From Cyrtodaria siliqua (lineage: Eukaryota; Mollusca; Bivalvia; Adapedonta; Hiatellidae): a DNA stretch of 64,000 bases. The position numbers and the translations under genes were made by a program. Positions 20,724 through 33,580 of this stretch are shown piece by piece; within the stretch, counting starts at the first letter, position 1; the number at the start of each line of letters is the position of its first letter. The stretch covers positions 124,001 to 188,000 of the forward strand of contig JAWPHD010004387.1 of NCBI GenBank assembly GCA_037043455.1. The letters are read 5' to 3'. The notes below the pieces were generated by a model. The model was not told where the DNA came from and ran no database searches. It worked only from the letters and a program-made list of their open reading frames with translations.

Positions 20724-23700
20724 GCCCAGTAATCGACGTCATCAGCAGGTGCGCGCAAGTGCATGAGATGAACATCCGTAACGAAGATTTGTCTCGACTC
20801 GGTAGGTAAACACATGCATTTCAGCTCTAATTATCAGTCCATAAAAATATAATTGTGCCTAAAGTATGCCAATCATTACAGATACGTGATATAAAACGTA
20901 GACAGTAGTCATTTATATCATGGAAATATGGGTTTCGTCATAGATATAACGAATTTCTGGAAATGATTCTCCGCGGAGTTTGGCAACGAGACGATACTCC
21001 GCGTAACCAAATTTTACACATGGTCTAAGTTTTTTTGTCTTTATTTGATGGTATGAATCAGTGTTTCTTATGCCTTTATTATGTATTTGTATAAGAATTA
21101 TATATAGTGAATACGAGTACATTTGTAATGCGGTCTCTATTTAAAGCCGGTATACGTGTAAGCTATATCATACGTGCGGTAAACTGCTCAACGTCAGTTT
21201 TTTACAGTACCCCTCGGCTGGTTCACAATATCCAGTAATTATAAGACCTAGCCCTCAGTTAAATTTTCTTAAAATGTTCAATTGTTTAAATATTTTTTCT
21301 ATCAATTTAAAGAGCGATTATGATGCCTTCTGAGGCTTTTGATTATTATGCAGTTACTGTTATAAGGGGATACATATGTCCATTTATTAAGCGAAGAACC
21401 TACAATTTTAACATTCTAACGCATAACACAAAATAATTTCAAACGGCCAACGTATGCTTAAAGATCTCTTTATGTTGTAAGTTAATTTTTAAAATTGGCA
21501 TTGCTGGGTGCAGAATTGAAATAATTTATTTGATGCAAATGTTTACACCATTTCCATTTTCAACTTCGCTGAGACTGAAAAACAAATTGACGTCGTAAAC
21601 GTGTAACACTCTCGAAAAAAGTACACGCGCTCTAATAGTTCAATTTCTTTCCTTTGTTTCGGCTATTGTCCATCACTCAGCGACGTTTATTGTTACCCCA
21701 CTTAGTTATAATTAGGCCATCTGAAAGTTGATTGTTTGCACTTAAAAGTCACATTGAGCTTATCGATAGCTGAATTCATTAATTTGAAATACATGTTTCT
21801 TTTGAAAGGGTCCATGTATTGAATTCATATTTGGTGTGTAGCTGTATAATTATAAAATACAGGCAAAGGTCGATTTTGGCCAATGTCGGTCAATGTTTTG
21901 CAGGAGTAATGGCCCCTTTTCGGCTTAATGTTAGGTTAAAAAGTGGTTTCCGGTCAATAACTTTTGAAAGAATGTATCGATTACATTCAAATTTTGTTTG
22001 ATGGTATAGATTGTATAAAATAATAAAATACAGATCAAGTTCGATATATGTCATTTTGTCCATTTATGCAGGAATTATGGGCCCTATTTTACTTAATCTT
22101 TCGTAAAGTTTCTGAAATATACAAAATTGATTTAGGTTATGATTGAAATCTGTGGGTTTTGAAAATCGTTCCTATGGCAACAATGAATGCTTGCTGCGAA
22201 AATCGGTAAAGCGCTGTGTAAACGCTCTGAAGGTACAAACAATCAACTTACAAATGGCCTAATTATAGATAAGAGGGGTAACAATAAACGTCGCTGAGTG
22301 ATGGACAATAGCCGAAACAAAGGACAGACATTGTCCTATTAGAAGGCATGTTATTTTTTCGGGAGTGTTACACGTTTACGACGTCAATTTGTTTTTCAGT
22401 CTCAGCTAAGTTGAAAACGGAAAGAGTGTAAACATTTGCATCAAATGAAATATTTAAATTCTGCACCCAGCTATGCATATTTTATTAAAATCAACCTACA
22501 ACATACAGATATGTTTTAGTATTCGTTGGCCGTTTCAAATTATTTTGTGTTACGCTTTAGAATGTTAAAATCGTAGGTTCTTCGCTTTATAAATGGACAT
22601 ATGAATTCCCTTATAACAGTAACTGCATAATAATCAAATGCATCAGAAGGCATTAGAATCGCTCTTTAAAATGATACAACAAATATTTAAACAATTGAAC
22701 ATTTTAAGGAAATTTAACCGAGGGCCGGGTCTTATAATTACTTGATATTATGACCAAGCCGAGGGGTACTGTAAAATATTGACGTTGAGCAGTTTTGTAA
22801 CCGCACGTATGATATAGCTTACACGTATATACAGGCTTTAAAAAGAGACCGCATTACAAATGTACTCGTGTTCACTATATACAATGCTTACACATATACA
22901 TAAAGGCATAAAAAAACACTGATTCATACCATAAAATAAAGACAAAATAACTTAAGAGACCATGTGTAAAATTTGGCTACGCGGAGTATCGTCTCGTTGC
23001 CAAGCACCGCGGAGAATCATTTTCAGAAATTCGCTATATCTATGTCGAAACCCATATGTCCATGATCTAAATGACTACTGTCCACGTCTTATATAAGGTA
23101 TCTGTTATCGGTATGTGTGAAAGGTTAATACATGACATTATAAAGCCCAAAAATTGAAATAAAAAAAAAAATGAAATTACTCCGCTGAGAATCATCTTGC
23201 TAAAATAACTTTCATTGATTCTGCTCTCAATCCACTAAGTATTAGCAGAAGTGAATATTAACCGAGTCTTTTTACCATTGATTGGCATACTTTAGGCACA
23301 ATCATATTTTTCGTTTTTAATATTTTATTTCTCTCAATGCATAATATATTACAAAATGTTACAAGCATATATGAACTTTTAACGTACAGTTGTATAGCAA
23401 TGTGTTGCATTGATGCAACATCTTATAATACATGTATGCCCTAAAAGAAACTTTAGAAGAATTTAGAATAAGCAGACATAGAAAGATTTGACAGATAGTA
23501 GGAACAAGAGTATTGGAGTGTTAGACTTAGGCTAAATCAATGATTGTTTTATACAGTTTTAATTATATACGTTGATTATTTTATTGTATATCTCGGTCAC
23601 CATCTAGTTTCCCTTATGCGTTAAACTTTTCCCATTTCTTGTTGTGTTGTTCAATTTTATCTTTAAATACTGCAATGTTCTGTTCTATGTCCTTTCTTTT

Positions 23701-24456
23701 TTTTAAATATTGTATAAAACAAATAAACTCCGGGATGGCTTTCCTGCATTTGTTTATAAAAATAAAATATTTTGCTATAAGTATAATAAAGTTGATAATA
23801 CTACTATTATTTGTGTTTTTACTTATACAAAATGATATTGTTTTTAGATCAAAATTTACATCCAAACTTTTATCCTGGAGAAATATTTGTAAACTCGTCC
23901 AAAATTGTTGAATAATTGGACATTCCCAAAATAAGTGTATAAGAGATTCTACATGCATTCCACAAAAATCACATAAAGTAGAACTAACTAGTTTACATTT
24001 ATACAGTATCTTATTACATGGTATGATTCTCATGATATATTTAAATTGGAATGTACGTAGTTTTGTGTCAATTGTACTTTTGAATGATGAAAAAATAAAT
24101 GTTTTTCCAATCTAGATCTCCGAGAATACCTTCCCACTTTACTTGTGGTTTCACAATATTGTTATGTGTCTGTTTTTCTATCAGTAATTTAGTTAGGAGT
24201 TTATTTGGCATTTTACTCTTTAGAAAACTCTTTATCAGAACATTTTTGCTATTTGTTACATTTATTTGTTCTTCTTGGAGTAACGTTTTCCATTCGTTTG
24301 GAATGCTGTTTTTCATATTTCATACAATCATATTTTTATGGACTGAGAATTAGAGCTGAAATGCATGAGTTTACCTACCGAGTCGAGACAAATCTTCGTT
24401 ACGGATGATCATCTCGTAAACTTGCGCGCACCTGCTGATGACGTCGATTAATGGGC
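20724..24456. mobile_element. Large inverted-repeat (foldback) element
   Basis: The left arm, about 20724-21743, is the reverse complement of the right arm, about 22230-24456, once a LINE insertion (23312-24323) and a ~190-bp stretch near 23100-23285 are set aside. Matching landmarks are GACGTCATCAGCAGGTGCGC (left) with its complement near 24427, and GTCGCTGAGTGATGGACAATA near 22285 with its complement near 21680. The spacer is about 485 bp and holds mollusc-type repeat phrases (AGGTCGATTTTGGCCAATG). Without the LINE the element is about 2.7 kb. No transposase is visible, so it is non-autonomous. Arms differ by scattered substitutions and indels, so it is not a fresh palindrome. Confidence 0.85.
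23312..24323 (-). pseudogene. 5'-truncated LINE ORF2 fragment (L1/Tx1-like)
   Basis: A 1012-bp insertion in the right arm of the foldback, flanked by an exact 14-bp target duplication ACAATCATATTTTT (23298-23311 and 24324-24337). The minus strand encodes the C-terminal end of an L1/Tx1-type ORF2: DLDWKNIYFF, then after a one-base frameshift near 24085 KLRTFQFKYIMRIIPCNKIL, the zinc-knuckle-like LCDFCGMHVESLIHLFWECP, and the terminal KKRKDIEQNIAVFKDKIEQH. The 3' end is at the low-coordinate side. It is 5'-truncated, as expected of incomplete reverse transcription. A longer relative is at 40265-43521. Confidence 0.85.
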
Positions 24457-25659
24457 TTGATACAACTACTAATTCGCAGTCGGAGCGACATTTTTTAAGT
24501 CGCCTAACAGAACGAAACAAAGGGAATTGTGAATTTCATGAGACATGAAACAAATTTCAATAAATAAAGCATACATAAATGAATATAATAACAACCAAAC
24601 ACAGTCGAACGAACGAACTCAATAAATAAACAGATACAAATATTAAAGAAACTAACAGACTAACAAATAACGTTATTGAACAATATCATTAAACATTGAA
24701 CTAAATCAATGAATAATCAAAATGAGGAGCGAACTACCATCTGTATCATTTCGTTATGAATAAACTTGTGGTCATACAGTTCTAAGTGGATACACACGTC
24801 AAACATTAGTATTCTCAGAACGCGGCACACAAACAACATTCATTCAAAAGAATATCTGCCATTACAAGGGTAAAATAGGAAAATATGCGACACCAAAAAC
24901 ATAAAAGGGTTGACAACCAACATGGTATTGGAACGGTCAGTGGCAACAAAGCAACCGAGGGTTTAACTCAGTTTTAAGAATGTACAAAACATTACCCGAT
25001 TGTTATCACACCTATCGGGACATTGTAAATACGGAAATCCCATCCAGGCGATTTTCCACTAACAAGGCAGCAATAATAGGCAATATAAGTAAACAATATG
25101 AAAGGACAAAGATGATCATGCTTATGTGTGAGAATAACAAAGTCTAGAAAACCCAAAAGTACTCAATTTATAGGCAGATTTCAAGCAAAAAAAGAACACA
25201 CCGTAAAGGACGCGTCAGTTAAAGATGGAATACACAGCGCTAAACGTTACCTTCCTTTACAAGTTTTAGGTAGATGTTATCACTCAGTTATCACGTTAAA
25301 CCGCACATTTCCATTATCTAGAATCCTTTGGATTGTTTGTGTCGTTTGTGCAATATATGTATGTATCAAAACATGTTGATAATATTTATGTTGCAGTTAC
25401 TTTGAGGAAGGCTTACACTTCCAGTTTGGCATGTGTCTCTACTTATCACGAAATAATATATGTACTCAATTTCCCTAATATATCCTAACAATAATTATTC
25501 ATATTGCAATATTATTTAAATCATCTTAGAAAGGTGGTAAATTACTGAGTCTTACAAGTTTACATATATAATGTAAAAATAAGATATAGGGTCCTATAGA
25601 AATCACAGCGTCCTAACGCAATGACATCGTAGGTCCGCACTGTACTGCAAACAAGGAAT
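24457..25659. other. AT-rich stretch; one diverged repeat
   Basis: No gene. A segment at about 24880-25080 (AAAGGGTTGACAACCAACA, then GGAACGGTCAGTGGCAACAAA) is a diverged relative of 25665-25900. It therefore probably belongs to the same retroelement family as copy D. Confidence 0.5.
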
Positions 25660-26545
25660 TGATAATACAATGAAAGAGACAAAAAACAACATAAAGGGTG
25701 GTGAAGACAGGGTTATCGACTTGGAACGGTCAGTAGGTAGGCAATAAGGCCTACTGGTTAGCTTGAATCGATTTTATATGCGCACAATCCTCGCTATTAT
25801 CCTTTCTTCAGCGCCCACATAGACAAGACATTGTAAACAAAACTAAATCCCATCAAAAGGAATTCTCTAACAATAAAGTCCACATCCGGAGAAACTACAT
25901 TAAGAAACACATACAAAATAATTAACATCTCAGGATGTATCCTGAATCGTACTGAACAACCATAGTAGTTGCAGCTAAAGAGAAAACCAATCTATGGTAC
26001 GACCAGAAAATCCGAGGAACGAAAGCTCATGCACCCACCTCCCTTAGTTGGGGTTTCAGTAGGTCCAATCATAGAGTCCCAAGAGGTAGTCCAGTCATCG
26101 CACAAGTGAAAAGTGAAGCGTAATGACTGACTGTAGAGGGGTCAATCACTAAACCAAAGGGTTATATCCTTTTCTGACGAACTTCCTGATTAATTTTGTA
26201 AAGCGGTCAGGAAACGGTCAGACCCCTTTAACTTTCGAAGTTTATAGACAACATCTCCATAAAATGAGGGTTGTGATATGCCTAGTCGCAGAAGCATTTT
26301 AAGGTTGGTGTTATACTTTTCCAGCAGGCCCACGTTGCGGCGGTAGAATTTAGAGAAAGATCTACGTAGTTTGTGATAACGAACACCCTGCTGAAGAAGT
26401 TTACTTGTAATAACTTGATTTCGATCATTGAAGTCTATAACATCATTACACGCTCTAGCAAATCGAATGAGCTGGGAAATATACACCCCGTATGAGGTAG
26501 CACGAGGTACATATCGACTAAACAAATGCATAAAAATTAGTCAAA
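25660..26545 (-). mobile_element. Reverse-transcriptase fragment, copy D
   Basis: The best-preserved copy. The minus-strand frame at 26190-26531 reads TSYGVYISQLIRFARAC, then KLLQQGVRYHKLRRSFSKFY, then ISQPSFYGDVVYKLRKL. This is the C-terminus of a reverse transcriptase that I associate with Penelope-related elements in molluscs. The stretch 25660-26190 would be the remaining C-terminal end and 3' UTR. The polymerase core is absent. Confidence 0.7.
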
Positions 26546-27139
26546 AGTGGGTGGGTTAAATCGAATTCTAATTTGAAGCTAAATAGATATTTTAAACATC
26601 ATTCAGTGATAAACAGAGATTGTAGCATGGTCACTGATAATTCCCTTTGTAACAGCCCAGGTGTAAATCATTTAATGGAAAATAACACCTGTCAGAATAA
26701 ATGGTGAACTACAATTACCAGTTATTGGAAGTTAGAGTATGACAGGAAGCTGAAATGGACATGTTACAAAACAAACAGAGTATGGTTTCATCTCGTTGGT
26801 TAATTTAAACACCTCGATGTGCTACGCCCATCTTGATGTTTAAATAACCAACTCAGTGAGACCACACTCTACTTATTACTTATTTATTCCTTATATGACT
26901 AAATGAATAAATACATGAATCGTTAACTTACTTGCAGCTTTAAAACGTACCTCAATAATTATTCACACAACCATGACATTAAAAAATGAACATCAACACA
27001 TATATGAAAGCACTACAATTATAACCTATTAATGTTCGATTTTTTTAATATAAGCTACCTGTTCCAGATTACTATCATGGACAAATGTAATCTATATACA
27101 TTGTTATTTCCAAAAAGTGATGGCAGAATTTGTCCCTTG
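26546..27139. other. AT-rich stretch with no gene seen
   Basis: An inverted pair, GAGTATGGTTTCATCTCGTTGG (26777) and its partial complement CCAACTCAGTGAGACCACACTC (26848), could form a hairpin of roughly 95 bp. Nothing else recognised. Confidence 0.45.
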
Positions 27140-27524
27140 AGATGGTAACAATATCGAACATTTTGGGTCCTGGCTCAATGCCTATATGTCGGGGCATCTC
27201 ACACTCAAAGACGAACGCGTAGTGGTTAACTGCACAAGAGTAAACCCCTAAACATGCAGTGCGTTGCAAATGCATAGGGTCATAACCTCTTTTGATAAAT
27301 ATTCTAACAAGTTTGATAAAAATTGTATGAAAGGGATCATGACAAATGATCTTACGATAACATTTAAGTCAAGTTGTGATAATTCTTGTCGCAGAAGCAT
27401 TTTTAAAATATTTTAAAGTAAATCGGGGTTAGGATTATTACATTTTCCAGAGATATTAATACGTTTATGGTAACGGAAGCCCTATATAAATGTTACGAAT
27501 GTTAAAGTCTTCAACTCGACTATA

Positions 27525-29870
27525 CATTACGTGGTCCCGCATTCCATTAAACGATGGGAAAGCTAATATTAGTAGGATATTGATAATGGATATTTCGACA
27601 ATAAAACATGTTTAAGGTCTCACTACAGAATTACCTCCCTTGGACATGACGGTAGATTCCTTGTCACAGGATGACCTTAGTGGTTGGGCTAACTCAGGAA
27701 AGAATCAATGACGGTGAATACATTAACATAAGTTTAATGCAACTTTTAAAATATGTTTAATATATATACAATTATCTAAAAAAACAAGCGAATACACAAA
27801 TGAACTATGAAAAGAATGTTCTCATGAACGTTTAAGACGTTCTTAGTATTGTTATAAATACTGAATGTCTAAGACACTAAAGTGTTGTTAAAGCTATAAC
27901 AATGTTGATCTAGCGCGATAACTGTGATGCGCGAGAGCTCATGAAGATGATGATGCGCGAATTCAATGGATGATTGTCATCAAATGCCTTCTGTAAGGGT
28001 TGATGACGCGATGCAATGATAGTTAATCTCCACTGAGATTGTGAATGATATTCCTCCAGTGAGGACTGGTAACGGGCCCACCTTGTGTCCCGGGGGTTGT
28101 CGTTAGTAAAACCTGGCTGCGCAGGTACGGGGACCGTCTCCACCGCTTGTAAACGTTATTCGTGGAAGCTTAGCTCCACTCCTGGATATCCAAACCTAGA
28201 TGGCTTACTCCAACCCTGGATGGCTTATATCCTGGATGGCTTAGGCTGTAATTATACATACGTTTTAGATGTCGGTTGACAAACATAACAATCTTGCATA
28301 ATTACCATTACCCAAACAAATCATTATTCAATCAATATATGTAAGCTGTTCTAATGATGAGTAGCAATGTATACATATTCTACAACGCCATGTTAACGCT
28401 ATGTACGTCGCTGTTAATCAATGCCCCTAATACATGTAATATAAACATGATCAAATTACTCATATATTACACTCACTGAGTTATGCATGCACGCATGTCA
28501 ACTAATGACCACATTATACAACGCTATGCATATGCGTCGAACATTTATTCTTGTCACTCATCTCATTGTTAACCAATGTTAACAATCGTGTATTACAATC
28601 ACTGAGTTATACGCCAACGTTAACTAATGCACCTATTATCCACTGTTATCAAATTAATATTGTTTTACAATTAATGATCAATTACAATAATTACATCTAA
28701 TAAAGTAACTTCAAATCATATGCTAGTCTAAAGTTATGTTTGAGAAACATCAATGCTAACCGGATGTCGTAACCGCCAAACAAGATGCCGCCGCCCACTG
28801 AATACAAATATACGATAAAAGTTTAATAAAACTACTAACCACATGTTGCCTATGAAATTTGCCGTCCAATCTCTGTTCCAACAAAGTACTATCGATGATC
28901 CCGGCGAGAGCTAGAAGACAATGGGTTTTATAGCAAACATTACGCCCAAATCATTATTTCCCCCGTTCAGTCCGTGACAAACGTGGCTAAATCTACAGTA
29001 TTGAATCTACACGAGAGGCCCCTTATACAATTTTGCCGTTTAAGGAAAATATACCTATACGTTTACATGCATTAGCACAAAACTAAACTTATGACACGGC
29101 CTCTCTGGCGGCCACTTAAAATGTGCACGCTTTTACGTGTTACATGAATATATCATGAATATTGTGAAATTGTTTCAACTCGAACAAAAGATTTGGGTGT
29201 AACCGATAACTTACAAGAGCTATATACGACCAGTACGCTCTACCCGTGATATTTTGTGACATTCCTACACCGTAAAAAACTAGGGCTGTGTTAATCGGTT
29301 TGCTTGGAAATGTGCAATCATTCTCTTACTTCTGCCTTCAGGTGACAAGATTGGAACATGTTCATGACTTCTGCCAAGTTTGGATGCCACTGGATGATTT
29401 TCGAGGAAGATATGATAATTTGAAAATGGGTAGGAATACAGTTGAATTATCAGTGAAATGGAGCTAGTTTTGAGGGGTGCTGAAAAAGACTGGAATTTAA
29501 AAAAAATTAATCTGGCCAACTTTTGATTTTTTGTGGATATTCTGAGCTTCAGAGGAAGGTTTGCAGATTGAGGGGAGATTTAAAGACCAATGGACATTTT
29601 AAAGTATGTTCGCAGTGGTCCACAAGTGACCATTTCTACTTATATTATATAGTCTTGATTAATGCATTAGTGAGACGTTAAAAAATGTTTTTTTACTGAA
29701 AAAAATGCGATAACTTGTTTAAAATTACCTATTAAATGTCTTAATTTTTCAATATGCAAACTTTTTAAGCCGAAATTAAGGTTTTATTTCATACCCCAGC
29801 CAACCCCGTTTTAGCTTCTTGGAAAAAGGGGTTAGATGGGATATGAAAGTTAATACTAGGACCACGTAAT
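27525..29870 (+). mobile_element. MITE-like element, copy 3, split by a TTAA element
   Basis: Left end CATTACGTGGTCC at 27525; right end GGACCACGTAAT to 29870. Matching MITE interior is at 27538-27615 and 29678-29858. It is inserted in retroelement copy E and is itself interrupted at its internal TTTAA. Confidence 0.88.
27616..29677. mobile_element. 2.06-kb TTAA-flanked element
   Basis: Sits in MITE copy 3 with TTAA on both sides (27612-27615 and 29678-29681). The ends are short inverted repeats: GGTCTCACTA at the left and TTAGTGAGACG at the right. TTAA target duplication is the hallmark of piggyBac-type transposition, but the end sequence is not one I can tie to a known family. No transposase frame is visible. 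An open frame at 27910-28143 (minus) has no known similarity, and 28170-28245 repeats CCTGGATGGCTTA-like phrases. Apparently non-autonomous. Confidence 0.75.
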
Positions 29871-30479
29871 TTGTACAATCTGTAGAAAGACAAATAAGTT
29901 GTGAAATATATTACCCATGCAAAGTTGTTCAGCGAACATCTCTAGCGTTGTCGATATAAAGTGCTTTAGGATAAATATATTATTAACCATACTTGAAAAG
30001 AGAAATAATGGTTTTCAATGTTTAAAATATCATCCAAATAATTGTTGGTATCTGGATGATATATCAAACACTGACAATTCTTATTTCTCTGCTATCTGCC
30101 TGAATATCTAGTGAAAGACTCAATATGACATCTCTTTCATTGAAATATAAAAACAAATCTGCTGCGACAAGAGGTGCCCATTTCTTTTTTAAATTTTATA
30201 TTTATTATTTTTAGTCAACCACAGAATGTGACTGACTTGTCCGTCCGGTGTACTTCATCCTTTGGGCGTGCAAGGAGCCAGATGTTAAACTGTATTATTG
30301 ACGGAGCATGAAGGCTCCGGCTATATTTATCCCGGACTCAGAAAGCTGCTATGGGTATTAGACAGTGTATTAACGTCATTGTACTGTTCATAAAATAACT
30401 GTATTTTAGTAAGAATACCGGGACGAAGTCACATTGATATAAAGACATTTTATGGGTCTTCTACTACTTCTACTACGTA

Positions 30480-30720
30480 TCAATCTAAGGGATACCGTCT
30501 ACAAATTATGATCTGCGCATGCTGGTAGAACTGGTTCTAACACGAATTAGATGTAAATTTTAGGGATACAGTCTATAAATCTGTTCTCAGCATACGAATA
30601 CAGCTGGTTCCAATTAGTATCGTTGTAGCACGCCAATTACGAATACTCGATAATTCCGAATTATCGACACGCCATTTGCGAATTCGTAAATGGCCCCTCC
30701 AATTACGAATAATTTTCAAA
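30480..30720. repeat. 85-bp duplication followed by a palindrome cluster
   Basis: GGGATACCGTCTACAAAT at about 30490 recurs as GGGATACAGTCTATAAAT at about 30574, each followed by CTGGTTC. At 30640-30715 there are two strong palindromes, GATAATTCCGAATTATC and CCATTTGCGAATTCGTAAATGG (split here by one G/T mismatch), plus two copies of CCAATTACGAATA. Confidence 0.7.
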
Positions 30721-31568
30721 TAACGTCTTTCTCGGGTTATAAGTGTTAAATTTATAAAAAATAACGGTATTCAAACTAAGTACCATGAATATTTATATAT
30801 TAGACCGGAAAAACACAACAAAACGGGAGAAATGTGCCAGTTTAGTATCCTGCGGTTTTTGCATAATTTCTTTGTTTTGTTTTTTCCTCGTGGTTATATT
30901 ATGTCATAATGATCGATATATTATGATTATTTAAACTCTTTATTAACCATATCATTTGTTTAAATAAAAAAAAGTAATATATGTAGTCTTATGTGTTTGC
31001 ATTACATGCTGTTTATAAGCCGCTTAAAATATCAACAGGGAAATCTCAAATTTACGTTCTCCGTGATATTTTCTAAACAGGGACAAGATGTCGCATCAAG
31101 TTCGTCAACCTCATAAACAGAATAAATAAGTACCTAATGTTATGAAAAAGAATGAATGGATTATGTTTGTTCAAATCTTAATCAGAGAAGTAATACCACA
31201 CACCGTATCTAAAAGTCAAATTGATATCAAATTGCACTTATTCCACATCACCGTCACCGGAGGCCAGAACTTATCATGGCCAACCAGTGATCGTAGGAAC
31301 ACCCTAGACAGCAATATACTGTGTAACTATAATATAGTTTTAACCTTTTAACTTATAAATACTCAAGACTACTGTGTTTGTCTGGGCATGAACAGATATA
31401 TTATGTTTATTGAAACCAACCTATGCTTTTGCTCGAAAACATAGTATAAATGCCATAAATATAAGTTAGTTGATCATTATCCTAGTTTCTCGAAGGTTAT
31501 GTTCGATAACTATTTTCGCTTGGTTTATCGAAACTTATAAAAACTATACTTTCGCTTGAAAACCTAGG
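30721..31568. other. AT-rich stretch with no gene seen
   Basis: No coding signal. The end (about 31454-31512, CCATAAATATAAG...ATTATCCTAGTTT...CGATAACTA) is shared in direct orientation with 35270-35325, on the far side of the next element. Confidence 0.5.
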
Positions 31569-31779
31569 TTACCCGTCTCTATAATTTCCACGTAATTCCG
31601 AATTAAGTCTGCGGAATAAATTCAGAATTCCAATCTTTGGAGTAATGGACAGAAGTTTTACTAGAAAATAAGTCGGACTTCGAAAATAAATAATAAAGAA
31701 TTTCCACGAATAAATTAATTTTTGACTTTCCGATAAAGTCTTCGGCTTTCCGATATCTTTGGACAAAATTGTCCAAAAA

Positions 31780-31975
31780 TGTGTTTCTTCGGAAAATATT
31801 TGGACATCGGCAATAGTTCGGCTAAAACTCAGACAAAAGCATTTTCTCTGGAAAACATTTGGACGTCTGGTATTTCCTTTGGAAAATATTCGGACATCGG
31901 CATTTCCTTCTGGAAACATTCGGACATCGGTATTGTTTTTTGAAAATATTTGGACATCGGCATTTCTTCGTAACT
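31780..31975. repeat. Imperfect tandem repeat, ~35-40-bp unit
   Basis: The phrase GGAAAATATTTGGACATCGGCA and variants recur about five times (near 31791, 31851, 31888, 31913, 31941). These account for the short open frames on both strands here. Confidence 0.8.
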
Positions 31976-32154
31976 TGAATATTGCAATTCTGTTGCGGAA
32001 ATTATTCCAATTGATGCTAGATTTCCAGAATAATTTGAAATTTCAGATAATCTGATTTTCTTCGGTAAAAAGTTCGCTTTCAAATTTATGCAGAAGAATT
32101 ATCTGATTAATAGAAAATAGAAAAGCAAATATGCAACCATGCAACCTTTTTCTG

Positions 32155-33580
32155 CTAAATAATACAACGGGACACGAAAGGACGGGACGCGAAATAAATT
32201 AGTGGAGTGTAACCTTATAAGGTATTAAAATTCATAGTGTGTAACTTTATGAAGTGTTCATTATGTATGTTCAAATCATAAAAAATATGAACAAATAATT
32301 AAAAAACTTAGTAAAATCGTGTGTAAAAATTAGTGGAGTGTAATCGTATGAAGTTTGTATAATTAGTGGAATGTAACCTTATGTGGTTCTCATGATGTAT
32401 TTTCACAAAATACCAAAAAGGAAAAGCAATATGCAACCATGCAACCATTATTTTATTAAATAATGCAATGGGAAGCAATGCGACACAACGTAAATTCGTG
32501 GAGTGTAACCTTATGAGGTCTTAAAATTTGTAGTGTATAACTTTATCAGGTTATTATTACGTATTTTCACATCATAAAAAAAGAAGAAAAAAAATATGCA
32601 ACCATTATCTGTTAAATAACAGGACAAATAATTAAAAACTAAGTGCAATCTTATGTAAAAAATAGTGGTGTGTAACCTTATGAAGTCTTGTAATTAGTGG
32701 AATGTCACCGTATGTGGTTTTCAAAATGTTTTTTCACATCATACATGTAACAAAAATGAAAAGCAAATATGCAACCATGTAACTATTATGTGTTAAATAA
32801 TAAAAGGTGGCGCGATGCGCCATAAATTAGTGGAATGTAACCTTATGAGGTCTTAAAATTAGTAGTGTGTGACTTTATGAAGATTTCATTATGTATTTCA
32901 AATCATAAAAAAAGAAAAAGAAAATATGAAACCATGTGGAATCATATGTAAAAATTAGTGGAGTGTTACCTTATGAAATCTGTATAATTAGTAGAATGTA
33001 ACCTTATGTGGTTCTCATAATGTATTTTCACAAAATACCAAAAAGGAAAAGCAAATATGCAACCATGCAACCAATATTTGTTAAATAATGCAACGGGAAG
33101 CGACGTGACACAACGTAAATTAGTGGTGTTTAACCTTATGAGGTCTTACAATTAGTAGTGCATAACTTTATGAGGTTATTATTACATATTTTTCGCATCA
33201 TAAAAGATGAAAAAGAACATATGCAACCACTATCTGTTAAATAACAGGACAAATAATTAAAAACTTTGCGGCCCGCCCGTGCATGAAAATTGCCCGGAGG
33301 GGCACCTGGGGTCTTCCTCCACCAATGGAAGCTGGAAAGTCGCCATATGACCTTAGCTGTTGGTGCGACTATAAAATCCAATTCAATCAATTAAAAACTT
33401 TGCGAAATCTTGTGTAAAAGTTAGTGGGGTGTAACCTTATGCAGCCTGTATAATTAGTGGAATGTAACCTTATGTGGGTTTCATAACGTATTTTCACATC
33501 ATACCAAAAATTAGAAGCAAATATGCAACCATGTCACTATTATCTGTTAAATAATAAAACGCGACGCGACAAAGTGATTC
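32155..33580. repeat. Satellite, ~305-bp unit, ~4.5 copies
   Basis: Each unit contains TTAGTGGAGTGTAACCTTATG, a second AATTAGTGGAATGTAACC phrase, then CAAATATGCAACCATG and TGTTAAATAA. Unit starts are near 32200, 32500, 32822 and 33117. The last copy is split by a SINE fragment at 33271-33388. Confidence 0.85.
33271..33388 (+). mobile_element. 5'-truncated SINE with 16-bp target duplication
   Basis: The 118-bp insert matches the 3' half of the SINE at 10218-10473 at nearly every base (GCCCGCCCGTG... to CCAATTCAATC). It is flanked by exact copies of AATTAAAAACTTTGCG at 33255-33270 and 33389-33404, so it inserted into a satellite unit relatively recently. Confidence 0.93.

Larger units (their letters stand above)
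27140..30175 (-). mobile_element. Reverse-transcriptase fragment, copy E, split by nested elements
   Basis: The left part (27140-27524) matches copy A from the HLQRTACLGV block to the ACTCGA block. The right part (29871-30175) continues the same alignment (TAGAAAGACAAATAAGTTG, equivalent to copy A near 420-450, then sequence equivalent to 540-780). The two parts are separated by MITE copy 3. Confidence 0.75.

Noticed and set aside
31759..32083. Overlapping open frames on both strands with repeated ENIWTSA or MSEYF motifs
   Set aside because: Produced by a 35-40-bp imperfect tandem repeat inside the TIR element.
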